64,000 nucleotides of DNA from Solanum dulcamara (GCF_947179165.1 NC_077238.1:60371257-60435256), one strand, 5' to 3'; positions 22,760-34,737 are shown, counted from the first letter of the stretch. A program made the numbers and translations. The notes: generated by a model not told the origin, from the letters alone.

Positions 22760-23370
22760 GAATCCAATTGAAGACTGATAAATTTATTTATCTTCATAAA
22801 ATAAAAATGCATTGTAAGAAATAAAATAAGTAACAATTTTGCTAGAAAAACATAAGTCCCCCTTTTTTTTAGTTAAATTATGGTAATTTAGAATTTAAAA
22901 AATTATATGATTCAATTATGATGAATGTTACAATAATTTAGTTTATCGAATTATATACTTATTAACCTTAAATAAATATTATACGTAAGTATTAAAAACA
23001 AATATAAAATATTATAAAATATTAATATAATATTATTCATCATGTATAGATAATTTGTTTATTGACAAAAATAATACAATCATTATAAATTATTAATGTC
23101 TAAAATATCAACAAGAATAAACAATTAGTATAATGACATTAAATAAGGCGAATATTATTTTTAGTAACAATAGGATATTAAGATTAAATAATAGCACACT
23201 AATAGAAATTAATTACAACATTGTAAAATAGCATAATGTAATAAACAATATACAATTATCATAAAAATATGGCCCTGATTTTTTTTCTTCAAATACATAA
23301 ACGTAAAAACACAATAATTGGAAGTACATGACAACATATTAAAAAAACATGAAATTAAACATCAATTAAG
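22760..23370. other. AT-rich non-coding spacer between copia gag and protease
   Basis: About 600 bp of very AT-rich sequence without an open frame separates the gag end (LEVGDFF, 23375) from the protease. Read on the minus strand a TTTATCAG acceptor-like site lies at about 22774-22781. It may be an intron, a family spacer or a decayed insertion; no TIR or TSD was seen. Confidence 0.5.
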
Positions 23371-23374
23371 ATCC

Positions 23375-24407
23375 TTAAAAAAAATCTCCAACCTCCAAAT
23401 GAGTAATATCATTGAGGTCATTAAAATCATCATCCCTTAAAACCAAATTTGCTTCAATATTATCATTATTCAAAGGCCTTGCTTCAACATTATTTTTGAA
23501 CGCCAAGTGTAACTCTATCCGAGCATTAGAAGAAGATGCACCACCTCTATTTGCCTTTCTTTTGAAAGAATTTTGATAAAGTCTTACAAAATGCTCAGGC
23601 GTCCGACATTCATTTTTCCAGTGACCTTTCATACCACAACGATGACAGTTACTTCTTGAAGGGCCATTTTGAGAACTGATATTGTTCTCCCTTTTATGTT
23701 GACCACCACCTCGACGATTATTAAATCATCTTCTGTCATTGCCACGTCCACGCACATTATTGTGGCCATAATTTTTATTTTGTCTTCTTTCAGACTGGCC
23801 ATGTGCCTTTACCATATTTACCTCCGATAACGGAGCAGTTTCAGTGGGATGGGCTTCATGATTTTTCATTAAAAGGGCATTATGTTGTTCAGCCACCAGA
23901 AGGCATGATATCAATTCAGAGTTATTTTTTAAAACCCTTTTCACGGTATTGTTGCTGTAGTATTACATTAGAGGCATGAAAAGTAGTTAGTGTCTTTTCT
24001 AACATGTCCTCATCATTTATAGTTTCCCCGCATAATTTTAATTGAGAAGTTATTCTAAATACAGCAGAATTATACTCAATTACGATTTTAAAATCTTGAA
24101 ACCGTAAATGCATCCACTCATAACGAGCCCTTGGCAATACCGTTGCCCTGAGGTGGTCATACCTCCCTTTTAAGTCTTTCCACAATTCAAGTGGATCTTT
24201 CACTGTCAAGTATTCCATTTTTAGGCTTTCATCTAGATGATGATGAAGGAAAATTATAGCCTTTGCTTTATCCTGACTTGATGTTGTATTTCCTTCAATT
24301 ATAGCATCACCAAGACCCTTAGCGGTAAGGTGAATTTCAGCATCAAGTACCCATGACAAATAATTTTTACCAAAAATATCAAGTGCCACAAATTCCAATT
24401 TTGACAT
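23375..24407 (-). pseudogene. Copia gag
   Basis: Starts MSKLEFVALDIFGKNYLSW at 24407, typical of a plant copia gag family, and runs to a frameshift near 23922. It continues at 23726-23944 and then 23375-23632 after the zinc knuckle, which reads RCGMKGHWKNEC on the minus strand (C-x2-C-x4-H-x4-C just upstream of 23620). Two frame changes break it. Gag coats the element RNA in cytoplasmic particles. Confidence 0.85.
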
Positions 24408-24500
24408 GATGAAAATTAATTTGAAAGTAACAAAGATAACTTAAAAATTAAATTTCTTTAGTAGATAAACTTGATATAAAAGTTAATTTTCTGAAAAATT

Positions 24501-24516
24501 AGAGCTTCGTGCTGAT
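24501..24516 (-). other. Primer binding site of the copia element
   Basis: Minus strand ATCAGCACGAAGCTCT begins 4 nt after the LTR end. This word is common at this position in plant copia elements. Confidence 0.6.
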
Positions 24517-24520
24517 AACG

Positions 24521-24793
24521 TGTTATAAATTAACTAACTTGACAATTTTATAAAGGAAGAAGAACAAGAGAATATGTATATAGAAAGTATTAATAGAGAG
24601 AGTAGTAATATAGAGAGAGTAATAGTAATTCTCTTCTTTTATGTGTTTTGTGTGTTTTTACATTGAAGTTTAAGGCTATATTTATAGCCATATTTACAAG
24701 TGGAGGAAAATCTTAGTGGGCAATTTACCCACTTAAAAGTAAATGGACTATTCACCATTTTAAGTAGACAACCATTTTACTTGGTTGATAATA
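24521..24793 (-). repeat. 5' LTR of the copia element
   Basis: Pairs with 18923-19195 (7 mismatches over 273 bp). It contains TATTTATAG near 24679. Confidence 0.93.
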
Positions 24794-24879
24794 ACTTTTA
24801 GATATTCTTGTGGTTATAATCATTTTGGATAAAAGAAAAAAAATTAAAATTAAATTATTTTTAATTATAAAAAAATGAT

Positions 24880-25245
24880 AGTTTTTTAGAATAGATAAAT
24901 AAAAAGAGTATGACATAAATTGAGACAGAAAAAATATAATTTTTTGTTATGGTGCTCATAGATATAATCCCCATGTATGAAATTTATCATAGAGTATTTA
25001 GTATTTTACAATTTGTGACCGTTAAATTCCCTCAAACCATAATAAATTGAATTATTTTTAATTATAGAAAATTAATAATTTTTGAAAGTGAGCTAAAAAG
25101 AAAAAGTGTGACATAAATTAGGAGAGATAAAATATAATTTTTTGTTATGGTGCTTAAAGATATAATCACCAGGTAAGAAATTCATCATAGATTATTTAAT
25201 ATTTTACAATTTGTGACCGTTAAATTCCCTTAAACCATATATAAT
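24880..25245. repeat. ~198-bp direct duplication upstream of the P450 gene
   Basis: The block TTTTGTTATGGTGCT...TTTGTGACCGTTAAATTCCC is present twice, with GTTATGG at 24946 and 25144 (198 bp apart). It is AT-rich and non-coding, about 350-700 bp upstream of the P450 ATG. Confidence 0.85.
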
Positions 25246-25495
25246 AAATTTATTATAAGAGCAGATTACATGCATAAATAAGCTACCATTGAGGATTTTA
25301 CACCAACCCATTTACATTAATTTGGGTCTACATAATTAATTTATGCCAAAATTGGTCTCTGTATTTTGACTTTAAAATTGACATATTTACTCAGTGACTC
25401 CTCCACCACCTCCACTATAATTAATCAAATAAAAACAATAATAAGAATAATCCCAAAAAGAAAATTGCGTTACTTTCTTAATTACAATAATATGC

Positions 25496-25505
25496 CTATA
25501 TATAC
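25496..25505 (+). promoter_or_regulatory. TATA box of the P450 gene
   Basis: CTATATATAC lies about 95-105 bp upstream of the ATG at 25599, the expected position for a plant promoter with a short 5' leader. Confidence 0.6.
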
Positions 25506-25598
25506 TCCCTAAGTTTTCCCCACCAAGAAAATATACTCACACAAAGAGCATTTCTTCTAAAATTGTGTGACAACTTATATTTGTTAGAAAACAAAGAC

Positions 25599-27013
25599 AT
25601 GGAGTTCTTCTATGTCTCTCTTCTTTGCCTATTTGTTTTTTTGGTTTCCCTCTTCCTGCACTTCCTCTTCTACAAGAACAAATCCAACTTGTCCGGTGCT
25701 CCCATTCCTCCGGGCAAAACAGGGTGGCCTGTATTTGGAGAGAGCCTCGAGTTTCTCTCCACTGGTTGGAAAGGCCACCCTGAAAAATTCATCTTTGATC
25801 GTATGGCTAAGTACTCTTCTATTGTCTTCAAAACTCACCTTCTAGGTGAAAAAGCCGCTGTTTTTTGTGGTGCCTCGGGGAACAAATTCTTGTTTTCGAA
25901 CGAAAACAAGTTAGTACAAGCATGGTGGCCAAATTCTGTGAACAAAGTCTTTCCATCTTCAACACAAACATCTTCCAAAGAAGAGGCTATTAAAATGAGA
26001 AAAATGCTTCCGAATTTCTTCAAACCAGAAGCGTTGCAACGTTACGTTGGGATCATGGACCATATAGCCCAACGTCACTTTGCTTCAGGATGGGAAAATC
26101 ATGAGCAAGTTGTAGTTTTCCCATTAGCAAAACGTTACACTTTTTGGTTAGCGTGTCGATTGTTTTTGAGCGTGGAAGATCCTAACCATGTAGCTAAATT
26201 CGCTGACCCTTTCGATGTTTTGGCTTCTGGATTGATTTCAATCCCTATAGACTTGCCCGGAACGCCATTTAATCGTGCAATTAAGGCTTCAAATTTTATT
26301 AGGAAAGAGCTAGTGAGAATTATAAAACAAAGGAAGATTGATTTAGGTGAGGGGAAAGCATCATCAACGCAGGATATACTGTCACACATGCTCTTAACGT
26401 GTGATGAAAATGGGAAATTTATGGGGGAGTTGGATATTGCTGATAAAATATTAGGATTGTTGATTGGTGGACATGATACTGCTAGTTCTGCCTGTGCTTT
26501 CATAGTTAAGTATCTTGCTGAGCTTCCAGAGATTTATGAAGGAGTTTACAAAGGTAGTTAACTACTACTTAATTACTTTCAATTATAATAAGATTCGTTT
26601 ATCTTTTTAGTTCTATATTTATATATATATGCCTGTGTATTCATCAATTAATAAATATGGGCATATATGATAAACTGCTCATGGCAATCATTAAATATTT
26701 CTTAAAATGCCTGTAAAATCCCAATGAACAAGTAGAAGTAAATCGAGGGAATCGTATCTTTTGAAGAAGACAAACAGAAAGCTAGTTAAGTTAGTAATAT
26801 ATTACCAAATTTACAGAGTAGAATTTTCAAAAAAAATAAAATGATTTTGACTCTAAAATATTACTATAACACTCTCTCTTTGTCCCAATTTATGTGAAGG
26901 TATTATTATTTGAAGATGTCAAACAATTTTTTCTTTGACTATAATTTTCCTTAACGTTTAAAAATATTTTGAATCATTAGTCATGTTGACTTGTAGTATG
27001 TTTCATGTAGTTT

Positions 27014-27045
<32 letters not shown>

Positions 27046-28103
27046 CGGAGTTCATGATCAAAATAAGTGTTTTGACCCTCGTAGTCCGAACACCTTTACA
27101 TAGATTAAAACAAAGAGAGTACTATATATCCTCCTGGCTCTTTCTATCAACCAAGTAATCTTTTGTTTGATCAAATACCATATTATTATTTGAATGAAAG
27201 TGTATTTTTTTTTTCTTCTATGTGTCTTACAATAGTTTTGTTAAAAAAATATATATAGAGCAAATGGAGATAGCGAAATCAAAGGGTCCAGGGGAATTAT
27301 TGACCTGGGAAGACATTCAGAAGATGAAATATTCATGGAACGTGGCATGTGAAGTTTTAAGACTTGCTCCACCCCTCCAAGGTGCTTTTAGGGAAGCCCT
27401 TTCTGATTTCATCTTCAATGGTTTCTCCATTCCTAAAGGATGGAAGGTAAACATATCTTCTTCTTCTTTTCTTCATAAAATATTCATTCATCCAAAATTG
27501 AGAGCGCTATTAAAAAAAAGATATTGGATTTACAGTTACATCGATTAATGGCGTAAGTAATTTATACTCTATAAGTCGATGTGATATAACCGACCATATA
27601 GCCATATGTCACTTAAAGTGAAAAGTTATAACATGATAGCTAATAAAAGTATATATATATTGTCAAATGTATAGAACTTTTGAGTTCATACTTGTATGTA
27701 TAGTTGGATAATTAATCTCTAATACTAACATTAATAAAACTTTACTAAACTCTAATTATTTTTTTTGTGGACTAAAAAAATTAATTTATAACTGCAGATA
27801 TACTGGAGTGCAAATTCAACACACAAGAGTGGAGAATTCTTCCCAGAGCCTGATAGATTTGACCCTTCAAGATTTGAAGGAAGTGGACCAGCTCCATACA
27901 CATTTGTACCTTTTGGTGGAGGACCAAGAATGTGCCCTGGAAAAGAATATGCTCGTTTAGAAATTCTTGTCTTCATGCACCATCTTGTTAAAAGGTTTAA
28001 GTTTGACAAAATTATTCCAGATGAGAAAATCATTGTCAATCCAATGCCAATTCCGGCGAAGGGACTCCCCGTCCGACTCTACGCTCACAACCAGCAGGCA
28101 TGA
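25599..28103 (+). CDS. CYP716A: Cytochrome P450, CYP716A-type (triterpene oxidase), 3 exons
   Basis: Exons are 25599-26553, 27259-27446 and 27798-28103, with GT-AG introns of 705 and 351 bp. The joined frame is 482 aa, the normal CYP716 length. An upstream in-frame TTG is ignored; the ATG gives the usual MEFFYVSLL start, followed by a hydrophobic membrane anchor (residues 4-24) and a [15 protein letters not shown] proline hinge. The I-helix motif GGHDTAS starts near residue 290, the K-helix ExxR is EVLR, the PERF region is FDPSRF, and the heme loop is [10 protein letters not shown] with Cys427 as heme ligand. No stop or frameshift is seen. The family oxidises triterpene scaffolds such as beta-amyrin (often at C-28) on the endoplasmic reticulum using a P450 reductase. 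Subfamily is confident; exact substrate is not. It is the only intact host gene here. Confidence 0.93.
27017..27045. repeat. (TA)n microsatellite in intron 1 of the P450 gene
   Basis: An uninterrupted TA run of about 14 units in intron 1 (26554-27258). It is likely polymorphic. Confidence 0.9.
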
Positions 28104-28846
28104 TCGAGCAAGACTGCATGCAACAAACACTTGTTAACAAATTTAATTTGTAACTATCCATATATCAAACATTATTATATTTTGCATTTATCCCATCCCT
28201 TATTTCATGTTTCTTTACAATTTATTTGGTTTGTATCCTTTTATTGTTAAGGCACTTTTAGATGTGTGGCCAATAATTACTGTTCAATATTCTCCACGAA
28301 TTGTATAATAAGAATGTTATTTCGTTTAATTACTTGCATCCACACATGATATCATCTCCTTCTTTTTAATAGGATTTAAGTTTAAAAAGTTATACGCTAT
28401 CAAGTTACTTTTACCTATTAAAATTAAAGTTATATATTACAATTTATAGATTATCAATATTTATATTGTTGGTGTATATACTTTTTTTGAAATAGTTGAC
28501 ATAACTAGGGATGACCAATTGCGAACGCTATAGTTCAATGTCATTCTGATTCGAGGTCACGATACAGCAGCCACTAAATTATCCATTTAGGATATGTCGA
28601 CGCTTCGTTTAGCAGTTACTAATATAGCAGTAAAATTTACAATATCAAATGAGAAAAATGTATTCTATTTCCACATTGACTTAGTTAAATAATGTAAATA
28701 TATTTGAGTTGCAAGTCAAGTAAAAGCATTATGGTTCTTTACGCGCATATGATTGTGATGTCATCTTTAATGCAAGAAACTAATAATTGCATCAGTAATT
28801 TGAACAATTTAATAATATGTAACAACGCATGAATCTTGTTTTGAGA
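28104..28846. other. P450 3' UTR and intergenic DNA
   Basis: After the TGA the sequence is AT-rich with AATAAG-type signals near 28308. The 3' UTR probably ends by about 28340. No ORF or repeat was recognised beyond it. Confidence 0.5.
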
Positions 28847-28849
28847 TTT

Positions 28850-29054
28850 CACTATTTCAAAAATGATCTTTAACGACAATAGTTTAATTGTCGCTAAATA
28901 TGTACTTTTAACAACAATTAGCACTCTTTGTAAATGTCCCTAAAGCCTATAACAACATTGAATCCAACGACAATTAACTAATGCCGATAAAGGCTTTAGC
29001 ATTCTTTGTTAATGTGTATATGTATTGTCACTAAAAACTATTTTTGTTGTAGTG
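28850..29054. mobile_element. CACTA-type MITE, 205 bp, TSD TTT
   Basis: Ends CACTATTTCAAAAAT and (inverted) CACTACAACAAAAAT form terminal inverted repeats, flanked by TTT on both sides (28847-28849 and 29055-29057). ACGACAATAG/AGTGACAATA words are repeated inside. No coding capacity. It lies about 750 bp after the P450 stop codon. Confidence 0.8.
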
Positions 29055-29057
29055 TTT

Positions 29058-29251
29058 AACGTACGTCCAACTTGATATTTTGAGAAAGTTATTGTCATCA
29101 TAAGACTTTGGTTGGTTATGGAGAAAAGGTGTTTGTTGGCATCATACCATTTTTTGGTGTGGAAAAGAGTCCATAGAATGCTATGTCTTGATAGTAACAA
29201 TGCCAACTAGCAGAGCCAATTTGGGAATCAATGAAATACTGATTTCTCTTA
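29058..29251. other. Intergenic spacer
   Basis: Nothing recognisable; ends at the LTR that starts at 29252. Confidence 0.5.
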
Positions 29252-30043
29252 TGTTAGAATATCGACCCCTAATTCGTATAAGGAACAAGTATATACTATA
29301 TGTTCCTTAGTAAATTACTAGCATTGTGTTAATTAAAAAGAAAGTAAAGTACTAATACGATATTTTATCGTGAAAATTTTCGGCTTATAAAGGGTAAATA
29401 ACCATGACCTATACATCTATAGAAATTTAACCCAACTTCAATAAACTCTAAGCCTCAAAATGATTTTAGATTACACGACTTGCAATTCTAGAAACTCTAA
29501 TTCATATGAATCAACAATCACCCTTGAATGTTGAACCCGTCTTCAAGTTGCCCCAAACTCAAAGAATAATATAAGCTATGAAAGTAAAAGATTGCAACTT
29601 GATATTTAACAATGCAAGAAAACTAGACTCATGAACTAGAAAGCATAAGCCTTCTTCAATCTTGTTTCTCTGTATCAGCTGCACTTGAATCTTCTATCCA
29701 AACTCTCTGAGATATGAACTCTCTCTATGTAAGCACATAAGGTTCTTTGTGAAACCCTTACTATATTTATAGATGTGAGACTTCCCCTTCTTTGAGTCGA
29801 AATAGGTGTCCTTCCTTGTACAACTTCCCTTTCCTTGTAGAATTTCACTATGAGAGGAAACTTTATGCAAACAGGTCTTTTCTCATAAAAGCGCTTCATC
29901 TGCACCTTTAGTTCTTTTTCTTTGCATGATTTATCTTCTCCTAATTTCAATTAGACTATGTCTGATCGGAACATATTGCGATAACCAGTTCCTTGCATCT
30001 GGTCCCCTATTTATCAATCATCAAAATTTTTCTTAATCTAACA
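29252..30043 (-). repeat. LTR (792 bp) of a retrotransposon, 3' LTR on the minus strand
   Basis: On the minus strand it starts TGTTAGATTAAG (30043) right after a purine tract AAAATGGGGAGAATG, and ends ATATTCTAACA (29252). It contains TATAAATATAG near 29762-29772. The flanks (TCTTA left, CATTC right) do not match, so it is not a solo LTR; the internal part is cut off at 30550. Confidence 0.75.
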
Positions 30044-30550
30044 CATTCTCCCCATTTTAAAATACTTTCTAGCCATCAGGCCATTTTATTAATTAATGTC
30101 CATTGGGCCAGTTTGAACGGTTGGACCAAAATTGGCCCAATAAAATAAAATAAAGAAATGCAACAAGTTCTATTTCTAAAAGAAGTACAGTGGAAAATAA
30201 AGTGACTTTTGGAACTCTGGAGAAACTCCATGGTCAGCCATCTTTGTTGTGAGACTCGTCGAGTTTCTTCCTTGTGAATACCTCATTTCTTTTTTGTTGA
30301 GATGCTATCTTCTAAGTTAAATTTTTGCCTCTATGAAGAATCTGTCTTGTGGTTCTTCAAGTGTTTTTTGGTATAGACTCCAACTAGCTAAGTTCTCGCT
30401 ATCTTTCTTTTTGTATGTTGTGTTTGATAACTTTGATGTTGGGTCTTCATTGGTTTTCTATTATATCGTTCCTCCTTTTATGTTTCTCATTATTTCTTTT
30501 CATGTATTTACTATAATTGTGAAGATGGTAGCCACCATTGCCTGAGCTTA
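30044..30550 (-). other. Remnant internal sequence of the 29252-30043 element
   Basis: Starts with the polypurine tract. No coding motif was recognised. It is truncated on the right by the 5' LTR of gypsy element A. Confidence 0.5.
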
Positions 30551-32729
30551 TGTAATACCTCGGAAGTCAAAAAGGAAATTTGAGAAGAAAAGAGTGTAGA
30601 ACTGTTCTGGTGCATTAGTTTTTCGACCTTTTTGTACGGACTTTAGAAGATTGTACGGGACGTAGGAGCCAGTCATAGGTTGAGTGGGAAAATTTAGAAA
30701 AAGTTTAAGTCACAAATCAGGTCTACGAGTGGGATATATGGACCATACAAGGTCCTACAGTTCGTAGATGGGGTTCGTAGAAGAGGTCCTGAGGTGGAAA
30801 ATTTTAAAGTTTTACAACATTTACTTCATAAAGACAAGATGATCCATAAATGGACCTATGTCCGGTGGGAGTGGTCGTAGGGTGAGGTCCAAAGAGTTGG
30901 AAAGTTGAGAGTTGGTAGGACGAGAAGACCTACGGTCCGTAAGAAGTGGTTCATAGGTGAGGCTCAGACTTGGTGAAATATTTTGAGAAGAAAAGATGCT
31001 ACGGATGGGACCTACGACCCGTAGAAGGCCCTAGGGAGTGTTCATGGAAGTGATCAGGAAATTGAGCCTCAGAACCTTGACCTACGGACTAATAGGACAG
31101 TCCATAGGAAGGCCTACGGCTCGTAGGATCCATCCGACATTTAATTTCTATGACTATTCTCATCATTTTCTATTCTTTTAATACCTAAGTTATGTCGTTT
31201 TAAGCCTATTACTAAGACTTATAGATACTTTTACCTTTCAAATCTCCTCCATTGCCTCTCATTTACTCAAAACCTCTAAGGCTCTTAAGAAATTCTCTCT
31301 CAAGGTCTTTTTCTCCAATTAAGCTAGGGTTTCAAGCTTCAAGTCTCCTCTTCAAGTTTCAAGGTTAGAATTCCTTGAGGTATGACAGAATTTTATCCAT
31401 GGATCATTTTCCATCCATGGAGTCCCAAAGATTCTTGAATTACTCTTTATCATTTCTCCCAAAACCTAGGGTTTTTATGATTAAGTATTGAGCTCAATTA
31501 GTTATGATTTATTTCATTCTATTTGATCTTATTATGCATGATTTAATCTTAATTGTATGTTTTCAAGGAATTTTACAAGAACCAACGCATTATGCCTATT
31601 TTATGATTATGAACTATATTTGAGAATCATGCATGCATCACGAATTGATGAAACTATGATTTTAAGAATGCTTTTAGACAAAATATCAATATAATTTCTA
31701 TGAAAACAAAGTTGCTTCAAAAGTGAAGTATTCAAATCATGAAAGATTTTCATGATTTTCTATGAATAAGCTTATCATGATTTAGATGCTTAGATAAGTG
31801 TCCTTTATGAATAGTTATGAAATCATGATTTGTTAAATGAGCTATATTCATGTCTATGTATGATATTCAGTTTAGAGTTTGTTTAGTACCGAGAGGACTT
31901 TTGGAGGAAGTCTGTTTCATTATTAAAGGTTGAGTCTCTAGAAGTAATCTTCTAGTTCCATAACTATGTACCCCCATAGGACTTTGCCTCAATTGACCCT
32001 AGTTAGTCGATCCACATATCGCTCATGTTCATAGACCTTACCTGACAAGTAGGAAAACCTCTTTACAGTAAGGAGAAGACACTAGACTCCATGTTACAGC
32101 TCACATGGTTTATGTCGGTTAACAATATTTCTCACTATACTATGCTTTGATTATGATTTTCTTACTAGCTTTGCATTGACCATGTTTCATATTTCTAATG
32201 ATGTTTTAAAGAATTATATCATGTTTTAGCTTGGTGATTGTATTACCATGTCTTATGTCAAGCATTGCACATTCTCCGTACATAGTATATTCTATAATAG
32301 TGACCGCATACTTCTTTTACCTATATTGTTTTATAATATAGGTCAAAATACTTCTCATCAGACCCATCGTTAGTACTAAATCCTCTCATCTTTACAGTAT
32401 TGGCGAGTTCTCATGTTCCAAAGACATTCATATTTGACTTGTTCAAGCTTTATTTCAGTTTTTCTTATGTTAGAGATAGCTAGAGATATGTTCTAGTATC
32501 TCGTATATGATAGAGTCTTTTTAGACATTAGATTATTCCGCATATGTTGAGTTGTATCTGATTTTTCCTATTGTGCTATTTCAGACTATGTTGAGACTTA
32601 TTCTCCACTTATCGATTCATTTGGTGTTCTTGGTTGCTTTAGCGCCATGCTTATGTCATGAGGCTTGTTTGGGGTCCTTTGAGATTTTATTCACCATGTC
32701 ACGTCTAGGGTGTAGCTTGGATTGTGACA
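30551..32729 (+). repeat. 5' LTR of gypsy element A
   Basis: Begins TGTAATACCTCGG and ends GATTGTGACA (2179 bp), followed by a primer site. The U3 part (30700-31130) repeats imperfect palindromes of the type CTACGGxCCGTAG. The left flank is GCTTA; the right end of element A is lost, so the TSD cannot be checked. Confidence 0.8.
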
Positions 32730-32734
32730 AACTT

Positions 32735-32745
32735 AGTATCAGAGC
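32735..32745 (+). other. Primer binding site of element A (degenerate)
   Basis: AGTATCAGAGC, one base from the usual TGGTATCAGAGC initiator-tRNA-Met site, starts 5 nt after the LTR end. Confidence 0.75.
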
Positions 32746-32965
32746 ATCAAGTTCAAGTGTCTTAGAGTGTTTGACAAGAGGCATTGGGTAGAGTCTTTTT
32801 CATCAATATAAAGCATGCCACATCTTTGAATAAGAGGCTATAAGACGTTTAAGAAACTTCACTTCCTTCATCACTCTTAAGTCATGCTATAGATTTGAAC
32901 TTTATAAGGTTTCCTTATAACTCATATTCTATGCATTTCACAATCTTCCTTCAAGAAGAGTTCTA

Positions 32966-34010
32966 TTGAGAAGGAACGTTAATCAAGATGGAGAGCAACA
33001 AACACCTCAAGCTCCAATTGATCCATTCACCGATAAAGTCATACATGCTAAGTTTAGGGATGTTTTTCAAGTTCTTACCCAAGTTATAAAGTCAGATGCC
33101 ATTAGAGAGGTAGTAGCTCCCGCAAACCCAAATATGGGTACGATGGTGACAAATGTTCGAGACTTCATAAGAATGAATCCTCTGGAATTCTATGGTTCTA
33201 AGGTGGATAAGGATCCACGAGAATTTGTTGAAGGAATCCAAAATATTGTGGATATCATGAGTGTAACTCCAGTGGAAAAGAAGGATTTGGCAGCTTATTA
33301 ATTGAAAGGGGTTGCACAAATATCGTTCTATTAATGGAAGGAAGAGAGGGCGATCGATGCGGATCCTTTGGATTGGGACTAGTTCAAGGGTGCTTTTCTA
33401 GACCATTTATTTCCCCTTGAGATGAGGGAGGCTAAGGTGCAAGAGTTCATTAACTTTAAACAAGGAAATATGAGTGTAAAATAACATGCTTTGAAGTTCA
33501 CTCAATTGTCCAAGTATGCTCCGGCAATGGTAACCGACTCTAGAGCTTGTATGAGCTAGTTTATTTTTGGTATTTCAGAGATGGTAGTCAAAGAGTGTAG
33601 AGACACAATGTTGATCAAGGAGATGGACATCTCAATGTTGATGACTCATGCTCAACATATTGAGGAAGAGAAGCTCAAAAAGAGGGCTAGGGAGACCAAG
33701 TGGGAAAGGATAAACAGTGGTAACGTTTCACATTCGAGGTTCGAAAATAGTGGTCATTCTCAGTTTCACAAAAGTACTCTGGCCCGACTTCATCTAAAAT
33801 TCTGACTCTGAAGCTCAACAAGGATAGGGTTTCTAACCTTAATTCTCAAATGAGTTCTTCGAGTGGTCAAACTATCCCCACTGTAGGATGTGTATGAAGA
33901 ACCATCAGAAAGATTTCTTAGCTGGTTCTGGTGCATGCTATGGTTGGGGTAAGATAGGTCATAAGGTAAGAGATTGTCCTTCGCTTTCTAGCAAGATTAG
34001 AGATAGTCGT
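32966..34010 (+). pseudogene. Gag of gypsy element A
   Basis: The N-terminal frame 32966-33301 has FIRMNPLEFYGSKVDKDPREF, typical of Del/Tekay gag, and stops at LAAY. A second piece at 33581-33805 carries the SMLMTHAQHIEEEKLKKR coiled segment. The zinc knuckle near 33934-33978 reads CYGWGKIGHKVRDC: the second Cys is replaced by Trp. Several stops break the frame. Confidence 0.83.
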
Positions 34011-34149
34011 TAGCAGACTTGGTCTACTTCTTCAGGTCGCCTGGCTCAATAGGTTACTTCATTCAGTTTTAATGGTGGTCAGCATCATAATAGGTTTTAT
34101 GCTCTTCAGACTCGAAATGATTAGGAGGATTTCCTTGATGTGGTTATTG

Positions 34150-34737
34150 ATATGTTATGAGTCTTCCAGTTTGATGTTTATGCTTTGTTAGATCCTGGAG
34201 AGAATATTTCTTTTGTGACTCCGTATGTTGCTATAAAGTTTGATGTCGATCCCAAAATCTTGTTAGAACCTTTATCGGTCTCTACTCTTGTCAATGATTC
34301 AGTCTTAGCTAAATGGGTCAATAGAAATTATCTGGTCTCAGATTTTTAGAAAATTACCTAAGTTGATCTAGTAGAGTTAGATATGACTGTATAGATTGGC
34401 TTCATGCTTGTTATGCCTCTTTTGAATGTAGAACCCGAGTAGTTAAGTTTTAGTTTCCTAATGAACCAGTCATAGAGAGAAAGGGTAGTAATTCAGCGTT
34501 TAAGGGTCAATTTATTTGGTGCCTTAAAGATCGAAAGATGATTTTCAAAGTTTGTGTCTATCATCTAGTACGGGTTAGGGATACAAATTCTGAAATCTTT
34601 ACTCATAAGTTAGCTCGTATTGTGAATGAGCTTTCAGAAGTATTTCCCAATGATCTTCCTAGTATTCCTCCCAAAAAGAAGATCAATTTTTGAATTGATC
34701 TTCTTTTAGAAACCCAACCTATCTCAATTCCTCCTTA
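34150..34737 (+). pseudogene. Protease region of gypsy element A, broken
   Basis: The stretch around 34170-34220 reads FDVYALLDPGENISFVT, the aspartic protease active-site region of this gypsy group (D-P-G in place of D-S/T-G). Stops interrupt it further on. Confidence 0.6.

Larger units (their letters stand above)
18923..24793 (-). mobile_element. Complete Ty1/copia retrotransposon, TSD ACTTT
   Basis: Two 273-bp LTRs (18923-19195 and 24521-24793) flank gag, protease, integrase, RT and RNase H in copia order on the minus strand. The 5-bp TSD ACTTT is perfect (18918-18922 and 24794-24798). The LTRs differ at 7 of 273 positions (2.6%), suggesting insertion roughly a million years ago under a commonly used plant LTR rate. 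Frames are broken at several places. The integrase tail (YVGYESPSIIKYLEP) resembles the Ivana/Oryco lineage, but that is a tentative call. Confidence 0.93.

Noticed and set aside
25563..25598. Upstream in-frame extension of the P450 (12 more residues)
   Set aside because: It begins with TTG, not ATG; the ATG at 25599 gives the usual family N-terminus.
26554..26561. P450 ending at 26561 as a truncated 332-aa protein
   Set aside because: The last codons read into intron 1; a GT donor at 26554 joins in phase to 27259 and restores all C-terminal motifs.
29252..30043. Solo LTR call for the 792-bp repeat
   Set aside because: Flanks do not match and a purine tract plus internal sequence lies on one side, so it is one LTR of a truncated element.
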